DNA from: Rhodococcus sp. Leaf247
GTDB lineage: Bacteria > Actinomycetota > Actinomycetes > Mycobacteriales > Mycobacteriaceae
Reading direction: 5' to 3'
DNA: 64,000 nucleotides
Assembly: GCF_001426185.1 (NCBI RefSeq)
Contig: NZ_LMRP01000001.1
Span: forward strand, 1,032,765-1,096,764
Of the stretch, positions 16,544 through 25,024 are shown in pieces. Below the pieces are notes generated by a model. That model was given only the letters and a program-made list of their open reading frames with translations, was not told the origin of the DNA and ran no database searches. A program made the position numbers and the translations under genes. The stretch's first letter is position 1. Each line of letters starts with the position of its first letter.

Positions 16544-17278
16544 ATGAGCGACCACGGTTCGCCCGATCAGCCTCTCAGGATGCCTGACAGAGATCTCCTC
16601 GAGCTCGCGTACGTATGCGCTCTGGATGCGATGGCAGCGTCCGAGCAGTTCGAGACCATGACTCGACTCGACAACTCCGACACATCGACGCGGCGCCGCT
16701 TCGACGCCATCGTGCGCGACGTCCGCGAGACCATGGCCGTCACGTCCGAGTCGACACGAGTGCCCGCACCGGCCGAACTGCGCGATCGCATTCTCGGTGC
16801 CGTCGAGGACACGCACCAGGTGCCGGTCGCCGGAGCCACCGTCGTTCCGCTCCGCCCGTCTCGCCGTCGCGGTCGACGCACCGCGGCCCTGGTCGCTGCT
16901 GCGGCCGCCGTGGTCGCCGTCGGAGGCGCAGTCACGTTCCAGCAGAACACGACTGCGGACGCGCCCGTCGTGGCGGTGGCCGCTCCGCTGGAATCACCCG
17001 TCGTCGGCGGCGGAACGATGACCGTCGACTACGTACCCGGCCAGGATCGCGCGATCGTGCACATGACGGGAGTGGAGGCGCCTCCCGCCGGCTCGGTCTA
17101 CCAGGTCTGGCTCATCGAAGGCACACCCGTGTCCGTCGGCACCATGGACGCCGATGCCCTGGCGGTGCCGGCCTCCGTTCCTGTCGACGACGCCACCGCT
17201 TTGTCGGTCACCGTCGAACCTGCGGGCGGTTCGCCGTTCCCCACCTCGGGTGCCGTCGCGCGCGTCGATCTCGCCTGA
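16544..17278 (+). CDS. RskA-like anti-sigma factor, orphan
   Basis: The 244-residue protein has a cytoplasmic N-terminal helical part (DLLELAYVCALDAMAASEQ), one membrane helix (about residues 112-131, after RRRGRRT), and an extracytoplasmic RskA-type domain (VDYVPGQDRAIVHMTGVEAPPAGSVYQVWLIEGTPVSVGTM). Such proteins hold an ECF sigma factor at the membrane until proteolysis. A GGAGG site precedes the ATG. Unusually no sigma-factor gene lies next to it; the partner must be elsewhere. The upstream SigK-like promoter suggests a feedback loop with a distant SigK. Confidence 0.8.
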   Translation: MSDHGSPDQPLRMPDRDLLELAYVCALDAMAASEQFETMTRLDNSDTSTRRRFDAIVRDVRETMAVTSESTRVPAPAELRDRILGAVEDTHQVPVAGATVVPLRPSRRRGRRTAALVAAAAAVVAVGGAVTFQQNTTADAPVVAVAAPLESPVVGGGTMTVDYVPGQDRAIVHMTGVEAPPAGSVYQVWLIEGTPVSVGTMDADALAVPASVPVDDATALSVTVEPAGGSPFPTSGAVARVDLA

Positions 17279-17288
17279 CGCATCGCTG

Positions 17289-17304
17289 TCGAACACATGT
17301 TCGA
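17289..17304. promoter_or_regulatory. LexA (SOS) box
   Basis: TCGAAC-ACAT-GTTCGA is a perfect 6-4-6 palindrome identical to the actinobacterial LexA consensus TCGAAC-N4-GTTCGA. A -10 candidate TAGGGT (17312-17317) lies so that the box covers the -35 region, the usual repressing position. The downstream gene starts at 17385. Confidence 0.85.
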
Positions 17305-17384
17305 TGTGTTGTAGGGTGATGTCACTGCACCGCCCGACGTCAGACCTTCCCTCGTGACGTGTGATTCCCGAGGAGACGTCCGTG

Positions 17385-17693
17385 ATGAACCGCCGTCGGC
17401 AGCTGCATCTCATGAACGGGGTGTGGCACGAGGAAGCGCCCGCTACCTGCACCAACGGCCATGCGCTGCAGGCCCGTTCGGTTCTGGTCGGCGCGCGGGC
17501 ATGCTCGTGCGGCATCGGCCATCACCGCACGCACTATTGCCGCACGTGCGGTGACACCATCTTCACTCCCGCCCTCGGTGAGTCGTGCCGGGACGGAAGC
17601 TTCGACGGACGCGCGAACCGGCTCAGGAGCGGGAGAGAAGTGAGCGGAGGAAGAACGTCATGTTCGCCGGACGCTCCGCCAGCCGACGCATGA
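17385..17693 (+). CDS. Small Cys-rich protein under a LexA box
   Basis: The 102-residue protein has no recognised family. Its middle carries paired cysteines and histidines (CTNGHAL; CSCGIGHHRTHYCRTCGDTIFTPAL; ESC) resembling a zinc ribbon. The ATG at 17385 is supported by the ribosome site AGGAGA at 17371-17376; the in-frame GTG three bases earlier is possible. The C-terminal third is low-complexity and its last 71 bases overlap the convergent proline dehydrogenase gene. The SOS box upstream points to a DNA-damage role, which is inference from regulation only. Confidence 0.65.
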   Translation: MNRRRQLHLMNGVWHEEAPATCTNGHALQARSVLVGARACSCGIGHHRTHYCRTCGDTIFTPALGESCRDGSFDGRANRLRSGREVSGGRTSCSPDAPPADA

Positions 17694-18570
17694 AGTAGCC
17701 GTACCACTGGGTGCCGAACGGTACGTAGACGCGGACGCGGTGACCTTCGGACGCCAGCCGGACCTGTTCGCCGTCGCGGATTCCGTACAGCATTTGAAAC
17801 TCCATGTCGCCGGGACCGCGGCCGAGCTCAGCGGCGTCGCGGAGTGCAGCGTCGATCATCCGTGGGTCGTGGGAGGCGACCATGGGGTAGCCGTCGCCCT
17901 CCATCAGCACGCGCAGGCACCGTTCGTAGGAGGCGTCGACGTCCTCCTTCTTCTGGAATGCGACCGCCTCCGGCTCGCGATACGCGCCCTTGCACAGGCG
18001 AATTCGCGATCCGGGGCCGGACAGGTCGCGGCAGTCCTGCTCCGTGCGGTGAAGGTACGCCTGCAGGACGGTGCCCAACGACGGGAAGTCCTTGCGCAGC
18101 TCCCGCACGATGGACAGCGTCGAGTCGGTGGTGGTGTGGTCTTCCGCGTCGACGGTGACCCAGACGCCCGCGGCGTCCGCGGCGGCGCAGACCTTGTGTG
18201 CGTTGGCCAGCGCGACGTCGTGGCCGTCCCCCGGCAGCGATTGCCCCAGGGCCGACAACTTGAGAGACACCTCGAGCGCGTGCTCACCGGGCGCTCGCAG
18301 TGCGGCGTAGGAGTGCAGTAGCGACAGGTAGGCGTCGACGGTGGCCGTGGCCTGCGCGGCGTCGGTGGTGTCCTCGCCGAGGTAGTCGACGCTGATGGCG
18401 CGACCGGAGGCGAGCAGGCCGCGGACCGATGCCAGGACCTCCGGCTCGGTGCTTCCGGCGATGAACCTCTGGACCAGCGAACGGGTCAGCGCCGACTTCG
18501 CGACGACGCGTTCGAGTCGGTGCGAGCGCCCGGCGGCGAGCAGGACGGGACGGAGCGGATTGGTCGGCAT
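17623..18570 (-). CDS. pruB: Proline dehydrogenase
   Basis: The 315-residue monofunctional proline dehydrogenase oxidises proline to pyrroline-5-carboxylate with FAD. It shows the barrel motifs VSLKLSALGQ, VTVDAEDHTTTDSTL, QAYLHRTEQD, RIRLCKGAYREPE and the C-terminal RVYVPFGTQWYGYFMRRLAERP that binds substrate and flavin. It starts two bases after the pruA stop, so both are one transcript that channels proline to glutamate. Its 3' end overlaps the SOS-box gene on the other strand. Confidence 0.95.
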   Translation of the reverse strand: MPTNPLRPVLLAAGRSHRLERVVAKSALTRSLVQRFIAGSTEPEVLASVRGLLASGRAISVDYLGEDTTDAAQATATVDAYLSLLHSYAALRAPGEHALEVSLKLSALGQSLPGDGHDVALANAHKVCAAADAAGVWVTVDAEDHTTTDSTLSIVRELRKDFPSLGTVLQAYLHRTEQDCRDLSGPGSRIRLCKGAYREPEAVAFQKKEDVDASYERCLRVLMEGDGYPMVASHDPRMIDAALRDAAELGRGPGDMEFQMLYGIRDGEQVRLASEGHRVRVYVPFGTQWYGYFMRRLAERPANMTFFLRSLLSRS

Positions 18571-18572
18571 CG

Positions 18573-20210
18573 TCAGACTCCCTGGTGGGGGTAGGTGTGA
18601 TCGGTTGCGGGAACGAACGTTTCCTTGATGGTGCGTGCCGACGCCCACCGCAGCAGGTTCTGCGGTGACCCGGCTTTGTCGTTGGTCCCCGAGGCTCGGG
18701 CTCCACCGAACGGTTGTTGTCCGACGACGGCTCCGGAGGGCTTGTCGTTGACGTAGAAGTTCCCGGCGGCGAAGCGGAGGGCGTCGGTCGCCTGCGTCAC
18801 GGCGACGCGGTCGGTCGCGATGATCGATCCGGTGAGCGCATACCTGGAGGCCTTGTCGACCATGGCGAGGGTGTCGGCGAATGCCCCGGGTATCGAATCG
18901 TCGTACACGTGGACGGCGAGGATCGGCCCGAAGTACTCGGTGTGGAACGCGTCGTCGCTCGGGTCGTCGCCGAGCAGCACCGTCGGGTCGACGAACCAGC
19001 CCTCGGAGTCGTCGCAGGTACCACCGGCGGCGATCGTCAGGCCGGGGGCGGACTTCGCCCGGTCGAGAGCTGCGGCATTGCGGTCGAACGCCTTCCGGTC
19101 GATCACCGCTCCCCCGAAGTTCGACAGGTCGGTGACGTCGCCGTAGGTCAGGGACGACGCGGTGTCGACAAGGGTGTCCCCCATCTTCGCCCAGACCGAC
19201 TTCGGCACGAACGCCCGTGATGCGGCCGAGCACTTCTGGCCCTGGTAGTCGAAGGCGCCTCGGATCAGGGCGGTGGTGAGGACGTCGGGGTCGGCAGAGC
19301 TGTGGGCGACGACGAAGTCCTTGCCGCCCGTTTCGCCGACGAGCCGCGGGTAGCTGTCGTAGTTCGCGATGTTCTCGCCGACCTCACGCCACAGTCGCTG
19401 GAAGGTCGGCGTCGATCCGGTGAAGTGGATTCCTGCCAATCGACGGTCGGCCAATGCGACCTCCGAGACCAGCGGCCCGTCGCCGAGGACCAGGTTGATC
19501 ACTCCGGCGGGCAGCCCGGCGGCTTCGAGCAGTTGCAGCGTCAGGTACGCGGCCACGGCCTGCGTCGGAGACGGCTTCCACAGCACCGTGTTGCCCATGA
19601 GGGCGGGAGCGGTGGGCAGATTGCCGGCGATGGCGGTGAAGTTGAAGGGGGTGATGGCGTAGACGAATCCCTCGAGCGGTCGATACTCGACTCGGTTCCA
19701 CACGCCGGCCGACGACATCGGCTGCTCGCTGAGGATCTGGCGGGCGAAGGAGACGTTGAAACGCCAGAAGTCGATCAGTTCGCACGGGGAGTCGATCTCG
19801 GCCTGGTAGGCACTCTTGGACTGTCCGAGCATGGTGGCCGCAGCGATCGTTTCGCGCCACGGGCCGGACAGCAGATCGGCGGCGCGGAGGAACACCGCGG
19901 CACGCTCGTCGAACGGGAGCGATCGCCAGGCGGGTGCCGCCGCGGCCGCAGCGTCGATCGCGTCGCGCACGTCCTGGTGCGTGGCGCCGGCGAAGGATCC
20001 GATGACCGACGAGTGACGATGGGGCTGGACGACGTTCTCGCGTGGGCCGCTCGCATCACGGTGCACCCCGCCGATCACCTGCTTGATCTCGGTGGGTGTG
20101 CCGGCCAATCGGTCGAGCTCGGTGGTCAACCTGGTTCGTTCGGCGCTTCCCGGTGCGTAGGTGTGCACGGGTTCGTTCGTCGGGGTGGGTACGGCGGTGA
20201 CGGCGTCCAT
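18573..20210 (-). CDS. pruA: L-glutamate gamma-semialdehyde (P5C) dehydrogenase
   Basis: The 545-residue aldehyde dehydrogenase oxidises glutamate semialdehyde to glutamate with NAD. Family-specific blocks are ITPFNFTAIAGNLPTAPALMGN, LVGETGGKDFVVAH and the catalytic cysteine in GQKCSAASRAF, with GGARASGTNDKAG near the end. The ATG at 20210 (MDAVTAVPTPTNEPV) matches the usual start; the longer frame is rejected. It leads the pruA-pruB operon and is divergent from the PucR-type regulator, with a palindromic operator between. Confidence 0.95.
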   Translation of the reverse strand: MDAVTAVPTPTNEPVHTYAPGSAERTRLTTELDRLAGTPTEIKQVIGGVHRDASGPRENVVQPHRHSSVIGSFAGATHQDVRDAIDAAAAAAPAWRSLPFDERAAVFLRAADLLSGPWRETIAAATMLGQSKSAYQAEIDSPCELIDFWRFNVSFARQILSEQPMSSAGVWNRVEYRPLEGFVYAITPFNFTAIAGNLPTAPALMGNTVLWKPSPTQAVAAYLTLQLLEAAGLPAGVINLVLGDGPLVSEVALADRRLAGIHFTGSTPTFQRLWREVGENIANYDSYPRLVGETGGKDFVVAHSSADPDVLTTALIRGAFDYQGQKCSAASRAFVPKSVWAKMGDTLVDTASSLTYGDVTDLSNFGGAVIDRKAFDRNAAALDRAKSAPGLTIAAGGTCDDSEGWFVDPTVLLGDDPSDDAFHTEYFGPILAVHVYDDSIPGAFADTLAMVDKASRYALTGSIIATDRVAVTQATDALRFAAGNFYVNDKPSGAVVGQQPFGGARASGTNDKAGSPQNLLRWASARTIKETFVPATDHTYPHQGV

Positions 20211-20312
20211 CTCGGGTCCTCCGGGTGTTCTCGTCGATCGGGGTGTGATCACTCAATCCCATGACCGCCCCCCGGATATTCGGCCGATCCGACGAGAGTT
20301 CGTCCGATGCTC

Positions 20313-20326
20313 TGTCCGACCGGACA
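20313..20326. promoter_or_regulatory. Candidate operator of the proline regulator
   Basis: TGTCCG-AC-CGGACA is an exact inverted repeat in the 138-base region between pruA and the PucR-type gene. It lies 23 bases before the regulator start, next to a possible -10 (TGTTAT, 20333-20338). Binding by the neighbouring regulator is inference. Confidence 0.5.
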
Positions 20327-20348
20327 AGGGATTGTTATCGTCGACGGC

Positions 20349-21995
20349 ATGGTGTCCCGTCGGAACGCGCCGAGTCTCGACGCGGTGGTCCGCGCACTGC
20401 ACGCCGCCTTCGTCGAGGTCCTGGTCGCCCCGGCGGGTCTCGAGGTTCCGATCTCGTCCGTCACGCTGGTGGATCCGGACGACCTGTCCGCCGAGGCGTA
20501 CACGACGGCGGCAGCCGCCGATCTCTATCTTCTGGCTGGTGTCCGCGAGGCGGACGCGGTGACGTGGCTCGAAGAACTGGGGACGCGCAGCGCGGACCTA
20601 CGACCGGTCGCTGTCATGAGCAAGGCCGCCGCGTCGTCGACGTTGATGCAGCACGCTGCCCGCGTGGCGGGGGTTGCGCTGATCACGGTGCATTCGCAGA
20701 CGCGCTGGGACCGGTTGCTGTCCATGGTGCGCGGCGTGCTGGACCAGTCGAACCAGCACATCGTCCCGACCGGACCCTCCGACCTCGGCGGCGTACTCGG
20801 TGCCGACACCGACCTCTTCGGCCTCGCGCACACGGTCGCCGTTCTCACCCGGGGCATGGTGAGCATCGAGGACGAGCGGTCGCACGTGCTGGCCTACTCC
20901 GCCTCGAACGATCAGGCCGACGAGTTACGCACGTTGTCGATCCTCGGCAGGGAGGGCCCGTCCGAGTACCTTCGGCGTCTCGAACAGTGGGGTGTCTACG
21001 ACAGTGTCCGGCGGTCCGACGACGTCGTCGAGGTTCCGGCGCACCCCGATCTCGGCATCCGACGACGGCTGGTCGCGGGCATCCGGACGACGTCGTCCGA
21101 GCCGAAGTTGCTGGGCACCCTGTGGATCCAGGAGGGACAGCGACCTCTGACCGACGACGCCGGCAGCGTGCTGCGCGGAGCCGCCGCGGTGGCGGCACGG
21201 CTGATCACCCGCATCATCGAAGCCCCGACGAACGAGGCACTGCAGATCCAGCGTCTGCTCGGCGCCCGCGGCGGCGGTGTCGACGTCCCGTCGCTCGCCG
21301 CCGCACTGTCCATCCCCACCGACGGGCCTGCCGCGGTGATCGGGTTGGCAGCCACCGGCGCCACGTCCGCCACCGCGACGTCCGATCTGTCGACGGCGAT
21401 TCGACTGCACGCCAGCTCTTTCCACCGCCTGTCGTTGGTGACCACCATCGGCGACCGGATCTACGTGCTGATACCGCGAACACGCGCCGAGACGTCGGTC
21501 GAGTCATGGACGCGCCAACTCCTGGACCGCATCGACGCGCGCACGACCGTCCGCCTCCGCGCAGCCGTCGCATCGCCCGTCGCCGCCCTGAGCGAAGTGG
21601 CGGCTGCGCGGACCGAGGTGGACCGCGTGCTGGACGGAACGTCGGAATCCACCGGCGACCGCGTGACGACGCTGGCGGATTCGCGCACGTCGGTGCTGCT
21701 CGGCGAGATCGTGGACATGGTGGCGGCCCACCCCGCTCTGCAGGATCCGCGGATGAGCGCCCTCGTCGAGTACGACGCCAGAACGTCGTCGTCGATGTGC
21801 GAGAGCACCCGGGTGTACTTGACGCACTTCGGTGACGTCCGCAGGGCCGCTGCCGATCTGCACGTCCACCCGAACACGTTGCGCTACCGAGTGCGCCGGG
21901 TGGAGGAGATCACGCGGACCGATCTGTCCGACCCCGCCGCGCGTCTGCTGATGGAGATCCAGTTGGCGGTGTGGGCCCGTCAGGCCAGAACCTGA
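20349..21995 (+). CDS. pruR: PucR/CdaR-family activator of proline use (PruR-like)
   Basis: The 548-residue protein has an N-terminal PucR-type sensor, a central CdaR GGDEF-like region, and a C-terminal HTH (YLTHFGDVRRAAADLHVHPNTLRYRVRRVEEITRTDL, given here in pieces: HFGDVRRAAADLHVHPNT then LRYRVRRVEE). This layout and the divergent pruA-pruB operon match PruR, the proline-dependent activator described in mycobacteria. The ATG at 20349 is preferred since 20307 lies inside the operator. Its last 16 bases overlap the convergent DUF2461 gene. Confidence 0.85.
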   Translation: MVSRRNAPSLDAVVRALHAAFVEVLVAPAGLEVPISSVTLVDPDDLSAEAYTTAAAADLYLLAGVREADAVTWLEELGTRSADLRPVAVMSKAAASSTLMQHAARVAGVALITVHSQTRWDRLLSMVRGVLDQSNQHIVPTGPSDLGGVLGADTDLFGLAHTVAVLTRGMVSIEDERSHVLAYSASNDQADELRTLSILGREGPSEYLRRLEQWGVYDSVRRSDDVVEVPAHPDLGIRRRLVAGIRTTSSEPKLLGTLWIQEGQRPLTDDAGSVLRGAAAVAARLITRIIEAPTNEALQIQRLLGARGGGVDVPSLAAALSIPTDGPAAVIGLAATGATSATATSDLSTAIRLHASSFHRLSLVTTIGDRIYVLIPRTRAETSVESWTRQLLDRIDARTTVRLRAAVASPVAALSEVAAARTEVDRVLDGTSESTGDRVTTLADSRTSVLLGEIVDMVAAHPALQDPRMSALVEYDARTSSSMCESTRVYLTHFGDVRRAAADLHVHPNTLRYRVRRVEEITRTDLSDPAARLLMEIQLAVWARQART

Positions 21996-22612
21996 CGGCA
22001 CCATTCCATCAACGGAGTGAAATCGCGCCACGCCGCTCGGACGTGGTCGGCGCAGGCCTCGGTGTCCAGCCAGGGCGGGCACCCGAAACCGCGGCCGAGG
22101 GTCAGGGATTTGTGACGCAGCAGGTCGATCCGCGGGTGATCGGCGTCGTATCCACGAGGGGACGTCTTCAGGCGATCACCGCCGCGGTCGTACCCTCGCC
22201 CTTCCAGGTCGGCGACGATCTTCTCCAGCTCGGCACCCCTCACGTCGTCGTCGACGACGGCGCGGAACTGCGCGATCGTGTCGGACGTCGATGCGTAGAA
22301 GCCGCCGGCGACCATCAGACCGGCCGCGTCGACCTGGACGTAGTACCCGGTGGACGGCGCCACCTGCACATAGGCGCCCTGGTGAGTCTTGTACGGCACC
22401 TTGTCCTTCGAGAAACGAACGTCGCGGTGCGGGCGGAACAGCTTGGCGCTGCCGAACTCGTCGGCCAGCACCTCGGTCAGCGCGGTCATCGGCGCACGGA
22501 CCGACTCGTCGTAGGTGTGCTTGTGCTCGGCCCACCACGTCTTGCTGTTGTCGGCCTCGAGGTCCTCGTAGAAGTCGAGGGCGGCTTCCGGGATGCCGGT
22601 GAACGAGGTCAT
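21980..22612 (-). CDS. DUF2461 family protein
   Basis: The 210-residue protein has the DUF2461 pattern: FYEDLEADNSKTWWAEHK near the start, FRPHRDVRFSKDKVPYKTHQGAY, YYVQVDAAGLMVAGGFY and RGYDADHPRIDLLRHKSL. The family is widespread but has no known function. The full length and intact motifs suggest a working gene. It lies nine bases after the acyl-CoA dehydrogenase gene on the same strand and may be translated from the same message. Confidence 0.85.
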   Translation of the reverse strand: MTSFTGIPEAALDFYEDLEADNSKTWWAEHKHTYDESVRAPMTALTEVLADEFGSAKLFRPHRDVRFSKDKVPYKTHQGAYVQVAPSTGYYVQVDAAGLMVAGGFYASTSDTIAQFRAVVDDDVRGAELEKIVADLEGRGYDRGGDRLKTSPRGYDADHPRIDLLRHKSLTLGRGFGCPPWLDTEACADHVRAAWRDFTPLMEWCRQVLA

Positions 22613-22621
22613 GTCTGCAGG

Positions 22622-23761
22622 CTATCGCCCCAGCGACCGACTGATCACCAGTCGTTGGATCTGGTTCGTCCCCTCGAAGATCTGCGTGATCTTGGCGTCG
22701 CGCATGTAGCGCTCGACCCGGAAGTCGCGGGTGTAGCCGTAGCCGCCGAAGACCTGCACGCCGTCCGTCGTCACCTTCATCGCAGCATCGGTCGCGACGA
22801 GTTTGGCCACCGACGCCTGGCGGGAGAACGGCAATCCGGCGTCCTTGCGTCGCGCAGCATCGATGTACGTCGCGCGAGCGGAATCCACTGCCGCGGCCAT
22901 GTCGGCGAGCACGAAGCCGAGACCCTGGTGGTCGATGATCTTGCGGCCGAACGTCGTTCGCTCCTGCGCGTAGGCCACGGCGTCGTCCAGGGCCGCCTGC
23001 GCGATCCCGACCGCGACGGCGGCGATACCCAATCGGCCGGCGTCCAGTGCGCTGAACGCGATACCCAGGCCCTGCCCTTCGGCGCCGACGAGCCGATCCT
23101 TCTCCAGCAGCGCCCCGTCGTAGTGTGCCGCCGTGGTGGGGACGGCGTGCAACCCCATCTTCTCCTCGGGCGCACCGAACGAGAGCCCGTCGAGATCGGC
23201 GGGGACGAGGAAGCAGGAGATGCCCTTCGAGCCTTCGCCCGTCCGGGCGAACAAGGTGTAGAAGTCGGCCTTCCCGCCGTGGGTGATCCACGCCTTCGAT
23301 CCGGTGACCGTGTACCCGTCGGGTCCGGGAACTGCCTTGCAGGCCAAGGCGGCCGCGTCGCTTCCCGCCTGGGGTTCGGACAGGCTGTAGGCGCCGATAG
23401 TGCTGCCGCTCAACATGTCCGGGAGCCAGCGCTGCTTCTGCTCCTCGGTTCCGAACGCCATCAGCGGGTGGCACGAGAGCCCGTGCACGCTGACCGCCAC
23501 CGCCACGGCGGCCCACCGCGATGCCAGTTCCTCGAGCACCTGCAGGTACACCTCGTACGGTTGACCGCCGCCGCCCCACTCCTCCGGGTACGGAAGGCTC
23601 AGCAGTCCCGCCTCGCCCAGCGTCGCGAAGACCCCCTCGGGGTAGGTCTCTTCTTTCTCGTGCCGATCGACGATCGGGTCGAGAACCTTGTCCGCGATGT
23701 CGCGGGTCAGCTGCAGCAGATCGCGCGCGTCGTCGTTCGGTAGCAGGCGGTCGACAGCCAT
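22622..23761 (-). CDS. Acyl-CoA dehydrogenase
   Basis: The 379-residue flavoprotein has AYSLSEPQAGSDAAAL (FAD/substrate), WITHGGKADFYTLFART, KMGLHAVPT, YAQERTTFGRKIIDHQGL, QVFGGYGYTRDFRVERYMRD and the catalytic glutamate near 363 in IFEGTNQIQ. It introduces a trans-2 double bond into an acyl-CoA; chain preference is unknown. The ATG at 23761 (MAVDRLLPNDD) is supported by the regulatory repeats lying just upstream. It is divergent from a TetR gene that probably represses it. Confidence 0.92.
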   Translation of the reverse strand: MAVDRLLPNDDARDLLQLTRDIADKVLDPIVDRHEKEETYPEGVFATLGEAGLLSLPYPEEWGGGGQPYEVYLQVLEELASRWAAVAVAVSVHGLSCHPLMAFGTEEQKQRWLPDMLSGSTIGAYSLSEPQAGSDAAALACKAVPGPDGYTVTGSKAWITHGGKADFYTLFARTGEGSKGISCFLVPADLDGLSFGAPEEKMGLHAVPTTAAHYDGALLEKDRLVGAEGQGLGIAFSALDAGRLGIAAVAVGIAQAALDDAVAYAQERTTFGRKIIDHQGLGFVLADMAAAVDSARATYIDAARRKDAGLPFSRQASVAKLVATDAAMKVTTDGVQVFGGYGYTRDFRVERYMRDAKITQIFEGTNQIQRLVISRSLGR

Positions 23762-23797
23762 GTCCGGTCCTCGTTCCCTCGGTGGTCGTGAGCGCAC

Positions 23798-23857
23798 CAG
23801 TACTGCGGCGGCCCTGTCAGTACTATCGACAGTACTGTATCGGCGGCTCCAGTACTA
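23798..23857. promoter_or_regulatory. Four CAGTACT sites between acyl-CoA dehydrogenase and TetR genes
   Basis: CAGTACT occurs at 23798, 23818, 23830 and 23850, spaced 20, 12 and 20 bases, so the set is symmetric about its centre. AGTACT is itself a palindrome. The last copy overlaps the -10 (TACTAT) of the TetR gene. This looks like a compound operator for the TetR protein acting on both divergent promoters. Confidence 0.65.
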
Positions 23858-23858
23858 T
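23853..23858 (+). promoter_or_regulatory. -10 element of the TetR gene
   Basis: TACTAT is a good TANNNT match 8 bases before the ATG at 23867, predicting a leaderless or nearly leaderless message. It lies inside the fourth CAGTACT site. Confidence 0.45.
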
Positions 23859-23866
23859 GAGCGCTC

Positions 23867-24439
23867 ATGACGGCAGCTCACGCGACGGCGCGGCGCGCAC
23901 AACTCTTCGACGCCGTCGTCACGCTGTTCCTCTCCGAAGGCTTCGCGCACCTCACGCTCGAGGACATCGCCGCTCGACTCCGGTGCTCCAAATCGACCCT
24001 GTACACCCTCGCGCCCAGCAAGGACGAGCTCGTCCGCACCGCCACGGTGCACTTCTTCACCTCGGCGGCCCACTCGGTCGATGCGGCGGCGGCCCGAGCG
24101 CACGGGACCCGCGCGCGCATCGCCGCCTACCTCGGCGCGGTGGGCGAGGCACTGGCTCCCGCATCGGAACAGTTCATGACGGACCTCGCGGAGTTCGAGC
24201 CGTCCCGGTCGGTCTACGAACGCAACACGGCGATCGCCGCCGAACGCGTACGCCGGATCATCGACGACGGAGTCCGCGCCGGGGACGTACGCGACGTGCA
24301 CGCAGCATTCGTGGCCGACGTCGCCGCCTCGGTCATGGTCTCGATCCAGAGTCGCGCGCTCCCGCGGCGCACCGGACTCGACGACGCCGACGCCTACCGC
24401 GAACTGGCCACCTTGCTGACCGAGGGCATCGCGCGATGA
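23867..24439 (+). CDS. TetR-family regulator of the divergent acyl-CoA dehydrogenase
   Basis: The 190-residue protein has the TetR HTH (RRAQLFDAVVTLFLSEGFAH; LEDIAARLRCSKSTLYTLAPSKDEL) and a C-terminal ligand domain of the TetR_C type (YLGAVGEALAPASEQFMTDLAEFEPS). The 105-base gap to the divergent acyl-CoA dehydrogenase gene is full of CAGTACT sites, suggesting auto- and cross-repression with an acyl-CoA or related ligand. The ligand is inference. Confidence 0.88.
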   Translation: MTAAHATARRAQLFDAVVTLFLSEGFAHLTLEDIAARLRCSKSTLYTLAPSKDELVRTATVHFFTSAAHSVDAAAARAHGTRARIAAYLGAVGEALAPASEQFMTDLAEFEPSRSVYERNTAIAAERVRRIIDDGVRAGDVRDVHAAFVADVAASVMVSIQSRALPRRTGLDDADAYRELATLLTEGIAR

Positions 24440-24501
24440 GTTTCCTCCTGTCGCGCAGTCAGAGTCGGTACACCGTCCACCTGTGACATCAGGAGCTTCG
24501 C

Positions 24502-24978
24502 ATGCAGAAGATCACCCCCACGCTCTGGTACGACGACAAGGCCGAGGAAGCCGCCGAGTTCTACATCTCCACCTTCGGTGACGGCGCGATCCTGAATGTC
24601 AGCCGCTACGGCGACGACGGCCCGGGCACCCCCGGCAGCGCGATGATCGTGGATTTCGAGTTGTTCGGTCAGCGGTTCAACGGCCTCAACGGCGGGCCCA
24701 TGTTCACCTTCACCGAGGCGATCTCCATGTCGGTCAGTTGTGACGGACAGGAGGAGGTGGACCGGTACTGGGATGCGTTGGTGTCCGACGGCGGCGCGGA
24801 GTCGCAGTGCGGGTGGTGCAAGGACAGGTTCGGAGTGTCGTGGCAGATCGTGCCCGTCCAGCTGATGCACCTGATGAGCAACCCCGATCCGCAGGTGTCC
24901 CAGCGGGTCATGCAGTCGATGCTGTCCATGCGCAAGATCGTCATCGCCGATCTGCAGCGAGCTCACGACGCGGCCTGA
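24502..24978 (+). CDS. VOC-fold PhnB-like protein
   Basis: The 158-residue protein starts MQKITPTLWYDDKAEEAAEFY, with FGDGAILNVSRYG, DFELFGQRFNGLNGGP and CGWCKDRFGVSWQIVP. This is the PhnB/3-demethylubiquinone methyltransferase-like branch of the vicinal-oxygen-chelate fold. Members are mostly uncharacterised; some are resistance or metal-binding proteins. An AGGAG site is seen upstream. It stands alone between the TetR gene and the next orphan, so context gives no function. Confidence 0.85.
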   Translation: MQKITPTLWYDDKAEEAAEFYISTFGDGAILNVSRYGDDGPGTPGSAMIVDFELFGQRFNGLNGGPMFTFTEAISMSVSCDGQEEVDRYWDALVSDGGAESQCGWCKDRFGVSWQIVPVQLMHLMSNPDPQVSQRVMQSMLSMRKIVIADLQRAHDAA

Positions 24979-25024
24979 CGCACTCCCCCGGTTTCGCGGG
25001 CCGTATCGCGGGAACACCGCGTCC

